Below, piece by piece: positions 1 to 8,781 of a stretch of 64,000 bases of DNA. Positions within the stretch are counted from its first letter, which is position 1. The number at the start of each line of letters is the position of its first letter. The notes beneath the pieces are model-generated. The model was not told the origin of the DNA, searched no databases, and saw nothing but the letters and a program-made list of their open reading frames with translations. The DNA comes from Arthrobacter globiformis NBRC 12137 (GTDB taxonomy: Bacteria; Actinomycetota; Actinomycetes; Actinomycetales; Micrococcaceae), in assembly GCF_000238915.1 (NCBI RefSeq), contig NZ_BAEG01000075.1, forward strand, positions 1-64,000, in the 5' to 3' direction. A program made the translations under genes and the position numbers.

Positions 1-118
1 TCATGGCTGGGCGTGACAGCCGGGCCGTGCAGGCGACCGCCATCCATCTTAATTAGTCCAATCGTGAGCGCAAACCACGTATCATGCTGAAGGCACAGTG
101 GACAGAAGAGGGACGAGC
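1..118 (+). promoter_or_regulatory. Leader upstream of the secretion-like operon
   Basis: No credible coding region is seen here. A TATCAT hexamer at 80-85 could be a -10 element for the lipoprotein gene, but no convincing -35 lies at the right distance. The purine-rich stretch GAGGGA at 108-113 is a plausible ribosome binding site for the ATG at 119. Confidence 0.3.
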
Positions 119-2977
119 ATGCCCAAATGCAGTAAAACCTACCAGCACACCCCGGGAAGACAGGTCGCGACGGGCCGTGCGCTGGGCGCCGTCCTTGTCA
201 GCCTGGGGATGGTCGCGACGGCGTCGTGCACCCCGCCTCCCGAGCCGGAGCCGGTCTCCAACCCCGTCAAGCTGCTGCAGAGCGTGCGCGTCGGCCTGTC
301 CCCGGCCGCCGGGATCCAGTCAATAGACGGCACCACGATCTCGGTGTCAGCGGCCGGCGACTCCTCCGCACAGGACACAAAGTACGACACCGCCCAGGTG
401 GTGGGTGAACTGCCGGTACGGGTAAGCCTGCAGTACCGCGCCGGCGAGAAGTCCGGTTCCGACCTCACGGAACTGCAGGGCCACACCGGGCCAGTCGAGA
501 TTAACCTCACGCTGGAAAACCTCACGGTCAGGCCCCGGGTCATTGAATATGACGCAGCCGGGCAGGCCCGCTCAGACACCGCCTTGGTGGGCGCCCCGTT
601 GACGATTGCGGCATCCACACAACTCGACGGCGTACGGGCCGACGACGTCACCCCGGGTTCCGCTGACGGCGGCACGGGAACCAACGGCGTCCTCAGCAGC
701 ACCGGGGACGGTGCCACGGTGATCCAGTGGGCCACCGTGCTGGCTCCCCCGCGTTCCGGTGCCAGTACCACGCTGCGCCTGGCGGCCGACGTCAAGGACT
801 TCCAGGTTCCCGAATTCGACGTGGCGGTCCAGCCAGGCCTCAACACCGACCTCAGCGCGGATGGCGTCCTGGCCAGCGCGTTCTCCTCTGGCACAGGATC
901 CGAAATGGAGCTCCAACGCCGCACCATCTCGCTGGTGTCGGACGTCAACACCGTACTGACCAAGGCCGGGTCCACGATCACCGATGTCCGGCGGAACCTG
1001 CAGACAACCTCCCAGACCCTGGGAGTCAAAACCGCCAGCGAACTGCGGGACAACTCCCAGACCCTGGCATCGACCATGTCGGACCTGAAGGAACAGCTGA
1101 AGGCCCTGGGCACCGACCTGGAAGCCGCCACAAAGGCTACGCAGTCCACCACCGTGTCCCAGCTGGAGCTCACCGTCTCCGCCGTGGACGCCATGCTGGG
1201 CGATACGTCGGCCACTCCCCCGGCCGTCCCCATCGATGGCGAGGGCTGCGCAGCCGAGGTGCCAAAGTCCGCGAAAGCAGCCACGGTCTTCTCCAGCGTC
1301 CAGACCATGGCCGCGCAACTGGACGCCTACGCGAAGGTGAGCGCCGGCTGCCGGGACGCCGTGGCAGGCGCCATTAAGGCCACCATGGGACCCGAGGAAC
1401 CCACTGCGGAGGAGTGCGCCGAGCAGGGGTCGATGACGTGCTCCCTTTACGGCTCCGCTGTGACGGTCACCGGAGCACTGCTCGGCCTGGTCAAGAAGGG
1501 CGACGAGCTCGTGGCGGGCCTGCAGCCGGAAATGGTCGAAAGCGCTATCAAGGACCTTGAGGCCTCCGCCGGCACGCTGGAGAAGGTGCGCGCCGATTTG
1601 GCTGCGGCCCTTGCCGGCGCCGAGACCACCGAGGACTACAAGACTGCCCTCGCACACGTGGACGAAGCGATCAAATCCGCACGGACCTCCGTTGCCGCAA
1701 CACGGGACGCGGCCGCAGCGGTCCGCAGCGGAATCGATGGCCTGCGGCAAAAGCTGATCCACATCAGGAAAACTGCACAGGGGGCCCGGGGCGAGGTGGG
1801 TGACGGCTCGCTGCTGAACGGCTCAATGACGCAGCAAACCCAGCGGCTCGCCGACGAGCTGTGCAGGATGGCCGACGGTGTCGACCCTCGCGAAGGCCGA
1901 CTCTCCATCGGGCAAGCTGAGCGGCTGCGCTCCTACTTGACGTCCGCTCCGTGCGAGCCCACCGATGAAACCGGAAACCCGGCGCAGGCGCTGAACCCAC
2001 CGCTGGGGTTCAAGGACCCGCTGGACACCCGGCTGGAGTCCCAGGCGGCCGCCTGGGACTCGGTCCTGGCGGCCACCGACACCACCGCCCCGGACGAGGC
2101 GATCGGCCAGGCGTTCACCGCCCTCGGGACGACGATCGACGACATCGATGCCAGGCTCGACGCGATCAGCAAAGCTGTGAAGTCCCTCGACGGAGCCGCA
2201 ACGGGCGACGTCAACAGCACCAAGAGCGGACTTGAGGCCCTGGCCAAAACCCTCGGCGAGGCGCTCGACTCCTCCGGCCGGGTCGGCTCGTCGCTGGCGA
2301 AGCTGAAGGCGCAGCAGGACGGACTGGGCGACAAGATCAAGCAGTCCCTCAGCGAAGTTTCGGCCGAGACAGCCGAAGCGGTCTACAAGACCGTGGACGA
2401 GCAGGTGCGCCAGGTCGCCGAGATCGGCGACGCAGGCTCCGACGCCGTGATCACGGCCTTCAACCGCTCCATCTCCGGGTTGAAATCCACCTCGGACGAG
2501 GTGGTGAAGGACGCCGAGGGCACGGTGAACCAGCAGCGGGACGAGCTGCTCGAGCAGCGCGATGCGCTGGCTGCATCGCTGGCCAAGAGCACGCAGTCCT
2601 CGCTGGCGAACATCGCCTCCAGCACATCCGGCTCGACCCGTGACGTCGAGGGCGCCAGCGCCCTCCTGTCCTCAAGCCTCAACAAAGTGATGCTCGACCT
2701 GGGCGACCGCACGGTCAACGGTTCCGGCCTGCTCGGGTCCATGGCCACCAGCGCGGCAAAGGCCGACACCGCTGACTATCAGCTGGCGCTGGCCGCGCAA
2801 AACGCTGAGGGCTACGCCAACATCCGCTCCCGGGACGTGGCGGGGCTGCTGCTGCGCCAGGCGCAGTTCAAGGCCTCACTCACCGCGGTCGACGAACTGC
2901 CACCGTTCCACCTCGAGGTGCCGGCCGGCGCCACGTCGCAGACCCTGTACACACTGAAGATCGGCAGCGGCGCATGA
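119..2977 (+). CDS. Large coiled-coil lipoprotein of a type VII secretion-like cluster
   Basis: Encodes about 952 residues. The ATG at 119 is preferred over an upstream in-frame GTG at 98 because GAGGGA lies 5 bases before it. The N-terminus has basic residues, a hydrophobic stretch and a lipobox ending ATAS-Cys37, so the mature protein should be lipid-anchored outside the membrane. Residues roughly 40-250 look like a beta-rich extracellular domain. The remainder is Ala/Leu/Lys/Glu/Asp/Gln-rich with long predicted coiled coils, for instance around the repeated ASELRDNSQTLAS-type and EQRDALAASLAKS segments, and a few paired Cys near residues 380-450. I do not recognise a named family. It overlaps the next gene by 4 bases and precedes an EssC-like ATPase. 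By position it could play the role of the long surface-exposed EsaA/YueB proteins of Ess systems, but that is inference from length and topology only. Confidence 0.7.
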   Translation: MPKCSKTYQHTPGRQVATGRALGAVLVSLGMVATASCTPPPEPEPVSNPVKLLQSVRVGLSPAAGIQSIDGTTISVSAAGDSSAQDTKYDTAQVVGELPVRVSLQYRAGEKSGSDLTELQGHTGPVEINLTLENLTVRPRVIEYDAAGQARSDTALVGAPLTIAASTQLDGVRADDVTPGSADGGTGTNGVLSSTGDGATVIQWATVLAPPRSGASTTLRLAADVKDFQVPEFDVAVQPGLNTDLSADGVLASAFSSGTGSEMELQRRTISLVSDVNTVLTKAGSTITDVRRNLQTTSQTLGVKTASELRDNSQTLASTMSDLKEQLKALGTDLEAATKATQSTTVSQLELTVSAVDAMLGDTSATPPAVPIDGEGCAAEVPKSAKAATVFSSVQTMAAQLDAYAKVSAGCRDAVAGAIKATMGPEEPTAEECAEQGSMTCSLYGSAVTVTGALLGLVKKGDELVAGLQPEMVESAIKDLEASAGTLEKVRADLAAALAGAETTEDYKTALAHVDEAIKSARTSVAATRDAAAAVRSGIDGLRQKLIHIRKTAQGARGEVGDGSLLNGSMTQQTQRLADELCRMADGVDPREGRLSIGQAERLRSYLTSAPCEPTDETGNPAQALNPPLGFKDPLDTRLESQAAAWDSVLAATDTTAPDEAIGQAFTALGTTIDDIDARLDAISKAVKSLDGAATGDVNSTKSGLEALAKTLGEALDSSGRVGSSLAKLKAQQDGLGDKIKQSLSEVSAETAEAVYKTVDEQVRQVAEIGDAGSDAVITAFNRSISGLKSTSDEVVKDAEGTVNQQRDELLEQRDALAASLAKSTQSSLANIASSTSGSTRDVEGASALLSSSLNKVMLDLGDRTVNGSGLLGSMATSAAKADTADYQLALAAQNAEGYANIRSRDVAGLLLRQAQFKASLTAVDELPPFHLEVPAGATSQTLYTLKIGSGA

Positions 2978-4317
2978 GCACACGCACCAGGCTCGTTACC
3001 CTGATAGCCGCGGGTGTCGCGGTCGTCCTCGCGGCCGGCATCGCCCTGACCGTGACGCTGGGCCGCCCCAAGGTGGCTCCGCAGCCCGACCCGGTCGCCG
3101 CGACGGTTCCAGTTGCGCTGAAGGCCGAGGGCCTGCCAAAGGACTTCTCCATCGGCGTCGTGCTGACGCTGGGCCAGTCCGGCGAGCCCGGCTCCGAGTA
3201 CAGCCGCGCGGCGCAGGGCACTATTGTCGCCGCACGGCGCTTCGTCCAGGGAGGCACCGCCGTCGCCCTGCGGGCCCAGAACGACCGCGGCACGGAGGAA
3301 GGCGCGCGCGCCGCCGTCCGTGCGCTGTCCGAGCAGGGAGTGTCCGGCGTCGTCGTGGCCAGCACGGGTCCGCAGGCCCGGGCAGCCGCGAAGACCGCCG
3401 AGGAGCTCAGCCTCCCGGCAATCCTTCCCTACGCCGACCCGTCGGACCCCGCCCAGTCCACATGGACCACACGCCCTTCGGCTGCGTCCGTCGAAGCTGC
3501 CCTCCGGACCGCGCTGAACGGGAAGAACCGGGTGCTCCTCGTTAGTGACGGGGGACAGGTCCCTGCGTCGGTCCAGATCCCGCAGGCCCTCAACCTGGGG
3601 GACTTCGAGGACGTGATGGGCCTGGCCCAGGAGGCCGCCATCCGAACCGGTGACCAGCTCCGCCCGCCCGCCGAGGACGCGCCCGAAGGCACCGAGCCCA
3701 CAAAGGTCGCAGAGCCCGCGGATGCCGTGGTGGTCTCGGCCGGCACCCCCCAGCGTCTGGCCCGGCTGGTCCAGGCCCTGCAGTCGCGCGACGTATCCGT
3801 TCCCCTGGTCTCTTCGGACGGGGCCACATCCCCGGCCTTCGCCTCCGCACTGGCAGGGCTCGACGGTACCGCCTCCGGCCAGCTGGTCAGCGTTGCGGCG
3901 GCAGGCGGAGACGCCGCGGCACTCCAGCAGGACGCCCAAGGCCGCGGAATGTCCGCGTTCCTCTCCGCCGTACGCCTTGCAGCGGGCGACGCGGAGGTCA
4001 AAAACCTGACGGGCGATGCCCCGTTCTCGGCTGACGCGTGGGCGGCGGACGCACCCAGCCATGACGCCGTCGTCGCCCTCGTCAGGGCTGCCGCCTTGGC
4101 GGGGAGCAACGATCCCTCGAAAGTCAGCGCGGCGTTGCGCACCATGTCAGTTGGCCCTGGCGAGGGCTTGGCCGGTCCGTCGCTGGACTTCTCCCGCACC
4201 GGGGCGTTGACCGCGGAGGCCATCCCGCTCTTCGCTTCCTCCCAGGATCTTGGCCTGCGCCCGGCGGACGAAAACGCTCCGCGGCTCGTTTGGGTACCGG
4301 CTCCCGCGAGCTCCTGA
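2974..4317 (+). CDS. Membrane-anchored periplasmic-binding-fold protein
   Basis: 447 residues starting at an ATGA overlap with the lipoprotein gene. Residues about 8-30 form a single hydrophobic segment, an uncleaved anchor or signal peptide without a lipobox Cys. From about residue 55 the pattern (FSIGVVLTLGQSG, ARRFVQGG, ALRAQNDRG, VSGVVVAST, LPAILPYADPS) resembles type I periplasmic binding proteins of the Leu/Ile/Val-receptor class, with two Rossmann-like lobes. No ABC permease or ATPase gene is nearby, so it is more likely a sensor or structural partner in the secretion-like cluster than a transporter subunit. It is followed by 60 bases and then the FHA-FtsK gene. Confidence 0.65.
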   Translation: MSTRTRLVTLIAAGVAVVLAAGIALTVTLGRPKVAPQPDPVAATVPVALKAEGLPKDFSIGVVLTLGQSGEPGSEYSRAAQGTIVAARRFVQGGTAVALRAQNDRGTEEGARAAVRALSEQGVSGVVVASTGPQARAAAKTAEELSLPAILPYADPSDPAQSTWTTRPSAASVEAALRTALNGKNRVLLVSDGGQVPASVQIPQALNLGDFEDVMGLAQEAAIRTGDQLRPPAEDAPEGTEPTKVAEPADAVVVSAGTPQRLARLVQALQSRDVSVPLVSSDGATSPAFASALAGLDGTASGQLVSVAAAGGDAAALQQDAQGRGMSAFLSAVRLAAGDAEVKNLTGDAPFSADAWAADAPSHDAVVALVRAAALAGSNDPSKVSAALRTMSVGPGEGLAGPSLDFSRTGALTAEAIPLFASSQDLGLRPADENAPRLVWVPAPASS

Positions 4318-4377
4318 CCACCCCACCCAGGCCCGTCCCCGAGGGGGCGGCCATTTCCCCCACGAAGGAGCGCCCCG

Positions 4378-7300
4378 GTGCGTGTGCTGATCGACCTGGA
4401 CGAGCGTCGCTTTGAGTGCGAGGTGGCCAATGCTGCGCCGGCAACGAACCTGACGGACCTGGTGGAGGCGGCCGGCGGGCCACGCCTTGCGCCCGATGAA
4501 GCTGTGTTCGTGAACGAAGCCGAGGTGCGGGGGTCCACCCCCGTCTCGGAACTGGTACTACTCGAGGGCAGCCGCATTTCCCGGGCACCCTGGCCGGCGC
4601 CTCAACGCGTTCGCGGCTGGACGGTGACCCTCGCCGGCGGCCAGCGCACCGGCGGTGTAATTGACGTTCCGCACGGGCGCGAGATGCTGATCGGCCGGTC
4701 CCCCCATGCCGATCTGAGCCTGCCCACCGAGAGCGCGTCATGGGACCACTGCCGGCTGCGCCGGGAGGAGGACGGGCTGCGGGTGGTGGATGCCGGGTCC
4801 ACGAACGGCACGCTGGTCAACGGCGGACCGGTAGGGGAAGACGGCGTCCTGGTTACCGAAACCGCAACGGTCACGGCGGGCGGCACGGTGCTCCTCCTGC
4901 GCCGGTCCCTGGAGGAGGCGCCCGCCCCGGCCCCCGGCAGCCTGCATAACCTCACACCGGCGGCGACCGCACCGTTCAACCGCCCGCCCCGCCCCGGGAG
5001 GGCCCCGGCGGGCGACCCGCTGGTCCCGCCGGGCAGGAAGGAAGTGCCGCCCGCCGGAAAATTCAGCATCATCACGGTGCTGGCGCCCCTCGTGATGGCG
5101 GCGGCGATGGTGGTGATCCTGCGGGATTTGCGCTTCGCCATGTTCGCAATGCTCAGCCCGGTAATGGCCGTCGGCATGTGGTTTGAACAAAAGCGCCGCC
5201 ATGCCCGGGGCCTCAAGGAAGAGGACGAACGCTTCGCCGGGGCGCTCGAAGAGTTCGAGCAGCAGATCCGTGCGGCGGCGGCCGCCGAGACCGCCCGGCG
5301 GCATCGGATGATCCCCGATCCCGCGACCGTGGTGCGGCGCCCGGCCCTCCCCGCCACGTCCCTGTGGCAGCGCCGCGCAGACTCCGACGACTTCCTGGCC
5401 CTGCACGCCGGCACGGGAGACGTCCCGTGGAGGCCGGAGGTGGACGGCACCGCCAGTTCGCGTCTGGACAGCAAGGTGAAGGACTCCCTGGAGGCCGCGC
5501 GTCTGCAGGCAGCGCCCGTGCTCGTGGACCTGACCGACGCCGGCGTCGTAGGCATGGTCGGGCCGCGGGAGGGGACCCTGGCGCTGGCCCGATCCCTCCT
5601 GGCCCAGGCCGCGGTACACGTGGGCCCGGCGGACCTGACAGTCGGAGTCTTCTGCGACGCCGGACGGGCCGATGAGTGGGAATGGGCCTCGTGGCTGCCG
5701 CACACGCGCCAGGCCGGCAGCAGCACAGGCGAGCGGTGGATGTCCGCGCACCGCGAGACGAGCGTCGCCATGCTGCGCACGCTCAAGGACTCCGTCCAGG
5801 ACCTGCCCACCCCGGCGCTGCTGGTGGTCCTGGACTCCGAGGTGCTCACGGAGGGCCGGGACGCCCCGGCGCGCGCGCTGCTCGGCATGGGCCGTGCCGT
5901 CCCTGGGGTCCATGTGACCCCACAGCAGCGCCCGCCCCGCGTGGCAGGCATCGTCATCGCTACCTCTGAGGAGCAGCTGCCGGCTTCCTGCACCACGATC
6001 ATCAGGGTCGGGGCAGACGCCGCGGCCACAGTTGACCAGCCGGAGGACCTGACCCGCGTGGAGGACGTCATCCTGGCAGGCCTCGATCAGGAGGAAGCCC
6101 TGCGCTGCGCCATGCGCGTGGCGCATTTCGACGACCCTGAACTGAGCGTCCCCGGAGCCTCGCTGCCCTCGCTCGTGCGGCTGCCCGGGCTCCTTGGCTA
6201 TGAGCGCCCTGACCCGACCACGATCCGCCGCCTGTGGCAGGCTCCCACGGGAATCTCGACGCCGATAGGCACCGGGGAGAACGGACCCCTGACCCTGGAC
6301 CTGGTCAAGGACGGCCCCCACGGCCTGGTCGGCGGCACGACCGGATCCGGCAAGTCCGAATTCCTCCGCTCGCTCGTGGCCGGCCTGGCGGCGCGCAACG
6401 ATCCCACCCGCCTGAACTTCATCCTCGTCGATTTCAAGGGAGGGGCCGCCTTCAAGGCATGCGAACGCCTTCCGCACACCATCGGCACCATCTCCAATCT
6501 GGACGAACAGCTCGCCGACCGGGCCATCCGCGCCCTGGAAGCAGAGATGGAGCGCCGCCAAAGGGTCTTTGCTGCGGCCGGCGAGGGCATCGACAACCTG
6601 AACGCCTATCTGGCCACGAACCCGGCCGAGCCCATGCCTCGGCTGCTGCTCGTGATCGACGAGTTCGCCATGCTGGCCAAGGAGTTCCCTGACGTGCTCA
6701 AGGCGCTCGTCAGCGTGGGGGCAGTGGGCCGCACCCTGGGTGTGCACATGATCCTGGCGACGCAGCGCCCCGCCGGCGTCGTCAGCGACGACATCCTCGC
6801 GAACACGAACCTCCGCGTGGCCCTGCGCGTGCAGAGCCGCGACGACTCGAGCAACGTCATCGGCGTGCCGGCCGCCTCGGCGATCGGCCGGGCCCAGATG
6901 GGCCGCGCCTTTGTGAAACTGGGCCAGGACGACATCACTCCCGTACAGACGGCCCTCGTGACCGGACGGGCACAGCGCATAGGAGGCCCCGCCGTGGACG
7001 TGCGCGAACTACGCCAGTTCGGCGTCCCCGTGCCCCCGGCGGCGCCGTCACAGTCTGCGGACTCCGACGAGAACGATCTGGACCTCCTCATCGACGCTGT
7101 CCTGGAAGCCAACGCCGGGGCAGGGTACGCCCCGCCGCGGCAGGTGTGGCCGGAAGCCTTGGGCGAGCGTGTGGAGCTGGAGGGCTTTCTCCCTGCACCC
7201 GACGGCGGCCGCCACGCCGCACCATCCGATTCGTCCGCCGGTCCGGCTCCCCTGCTCCTGCCGACGGTGGGCGCCGTCCGGGGCTCATCTGTCATGGTGA

Positions 7301-8697
7301 CCATCGTGGACGAGCCGGACCTGCAGCGTCAGTCCGCGGCGGGCTGGGACATGTCGGTGGGAAACCTGATGCTCATGGGCGTGGCCGGCTCCGGCACAAG
7401 CACCACACTGGCCTCAATCGCCCTGACTTTGGCGAAGGACACCGATCCGGCGGAGCTGGACCTGATGATCCTCGACATGGGCTCCCGTGAGCTCGAGCCG
7501 CTCGAAGGCCTGCCGCACACCGTGGCTTACGTGGGCACCGGCGCCGGTGCCAAGGAGCAGCAGGCGCGCTTCCTGCGGCACCTGAACACCGAGTTGGAGA
7601 GCCGCCGTGCGAATCCGGGCGGGCGCCGCCGCACCGTGGTGCTGCTGGACGGCCTGGCCTCGCTCCGTGACGAGTTCCAGGATTTCGAAGGGCAGCAGCT
7701 GTTGGCCTTGCTATACCGGGCATACGCGGACGGCCCCGCGCTGGGGTTGTCGTTCGCGGTGTCCACCACACGTGCCAAGGCGGTGCCCTCGGCCATGAAT
7801 GAGGTGACGCTGCAGAAGTGGCTCTTCCGGCTGGCGGACACCTACGACTATTCCTCGCTCGGCATCCGCGGCAAGGACATCCCTGCTGCTCTTCCCGGCC
7901 GCTGCGTGGATCCCCGCACGTCGCTGCAGATGCATGTGGCCACACCCGGGATCGGCGTAGAGGCTGCGGTGGATCGTGTGCGGCGGCACTGGGTGCATGC
8001 ATCCGCGAAGGCCCCCGCGATCAGGCGCCTGCCCTCCAACGTCACGCTGCCGGAGCTGGGCGTGGAACCCCGGCTGGAGGCCGAACCGTGGCTCATCCCG
8101 GTGGGCGTGCAGGAGGCTGACCTCTCCCCTGCGTTCCTGGAGATTTACGAGGGTGAGCACGCGCTTATTGCCGGTCCCGCCCGTTCGGGCAAGTCCACGC
8201 TGCTGCTGGCCCTGGCCGCAGCCCTGCGCGGCACGGCCACCTCCCGCGGACCGGCACAGGTGTGGGGCATCTGCGATCGCCGCTCGCCCCTGGCCCTCGC
8301 CGATCTGGATCGCGTGGCCGTCGGTACTGACGAGGTACCGGCCCTGGTGGCGTCCCTGCGGCTTGAGCGTGGCCCGGTGTTCTTGCTGATCGACGACGCC
8401 GAGCGCTTTGAGGACGGCGATCAATCCATCGCCGGGGTGGTGGCATCCGGGCAGCCGGGGCTGTGCGTCATCGCGGCGGGGCGGGCCGCCGACCTCCGCG
8501 GGCTGTACACCCACTGGACCAAGACCGTCCGCAAATCCCGTCTGGGCGTGCTGCTGCAACCGGACATAAATTACGACGGCGAACTGCTGGGCACCACACT
8601 CCCGCGCAAGTCACCCGTGGCACTGACAGCTGGACGAGGATATATCGGCGTGGGCGGGCAACTGGCGCTCATTCAGTCGATGAGCACCGGGGACTGA
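4378..8697 (+). CDS. FHA-domain FtsK/SpoIIIE ATPase, EssC/EccC-like type VII secretion motor
   Basis: 1439 residues from a GTG preceded by GAAGGAG at 4364-4370. Domain order: a ubiquitin-like or FHA-like N-terminal region (1-75), a canonical FHA domain (about 80-175; G106-R-S108, then S141-TNG), two transmembrane helices (about 228-247 and 252-272), a basic/coiled linker, then three FtsK/SpoIIIE ATPase modules. Module 1 has an intact Walker A (G653 to K659-S660) and Walker B ending in D761-E762. Module 2 has GVAGSGTS at 1001-1008, so the Walker lysine is replaced by Thr1007. Module 3 has an intact P-loop (G1266 to K1272-S). Two membrane helices and three ATPase modules are the hallmark of EssC/EccC motors that drive export of WXG100-type proteins; an N-terminal FHA is typical of the Firmicutes EssC form. 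No WXG100 gene lies inside the window; the cluster probably extends upstream. Confidence 0.88.
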   Translation: MRVLIDLDERRFECEVANAAPATNLTDLVEAAGGPRLAPDEAVFVNEAEVRGSTPVSELVLLEGSRISRAPWPAPQRVRGWTVTLAGGQRTGGVIDVPHGREMLIGRSPHADLSLPTESASWDHCRLRREEDGLRVVDAGSTNGTLVNGGPVGEDGVLVTETATVTAGGTVLLLRRSLEEAPAPAPGSLHNLTPAATAPFNRPPRPGRAPAGDPLVPPGRKEVPPAGKFSIITVLAPLVMAAAMVVILRDLRFAMFAMLSPVMAVGMWFEQKRRHARGLKEEDERFAGALEEFEQQIRAAAAAETARRHRMIPDPATVVRRPALPATSLWQRRADSDDFLALHAGTGDVPWRPEVDGTASSRLDSKVKDSLEAARLQAAPVLVDLTDAGVVGMVGPREGTLALARSLLAQAAVHVGPADLTVGVFCDAGRADEWEWASWLPHTRQAGSSTGERWMSAHRETSVAMLRTLKDSVQDLPTPALLVVLDSEVLTEGRDAPARALLGMGRAVPGVHVTPQQRPPRVAGIVIATSEEQLPASCTTIIRVGADAAATVDQPEDLTRVEDVILAGLDQEEALRCAMRVAHFDDPELSVPGASLPSLVRLPGLLGYERPDPTTIRRLWQAPTGISTPIGTGENGPLTLDLVKDGPHGLVGGTTGSGKSEFLRSLVAGLAARNDPTRLNFILVDFKGGAAFKACERLPHTIGTISNLDEQLADRAIRALEAEMERRQRVFAAAGEGIDNLNAYLATNPAEPMPRLLLVIDEFAMLAKEFPDVLKALVSVGAVGRTLGVHMILATQRPAGVVSDDILANTNLRVALRVQSRDDSSNVIGVPAASAIGRAQMGRAFVKLGQDDITPVQTALVTGRAQRIGGPAVDVRELRQFGVPVPPAAPSQSADSDENDLDLLIDAVLEANAGAGYAPPRQVWPEALGERVELEGFLPAPDGGRHAAPSDSSAGPAPLLLPTVGAVRGSSVMVTIVDEPDLQRQSAAGWDMSVGNLMLMGVAGSGTSTTLASIALTLAKDTDPAELDLMILDMGSRELEPLEGLPHTVAYVGTGAGAKEQQARFLRHLNTELESRRANPGGRRRTVVLLDGLASLRDEFQDFEGQQLLALLYRAYADGPALGLSFAVSTTRAKAVPSAMNEVTLQKWLFRLADTYDYSSLGIRGKDIPAALPGRCVDPRTSLQMHVATPGIGVEAAVDRVRRHWVHASAKAPAIRRLPSNVTLPELGVEPRLEAEPWLIPVGVQEADLSPAFLEIYEGEHALIAGPARSGKSTLLLALAAALRGTATSRGPAQVWGICDRRSPLALADLDRVAVGTDEVPALVASLRLERGPVFLLIDDAERFEDGDQSIAGVVASGQPGLCVIAAGRAADLRGLYTHWTKTVRKSRLGVLLQPDINYDGELLGTTLPRKSPVALTAGRGYIGVGGQLALIQSMSTGD

Positions 8698-8781
8698 GCC
8701 CGACGGCGGACGCCCCCAAGCAATGAAGGCCGACGCGGGGCGGCCTTGAAGAACCAGATCGACAGCGTTGGAGAGTACGGT

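Noticed and set aside
4738..6747. 669-residue open frame on the minus strand inside the FHA-FtsK gene
   Set aside because: It is antisense to a gene with clear domains, its composition is Gly/Arg/His/Gln-rich low complexity, and no motif or ribosome binding site supports it. This is a GC-bias shadow.
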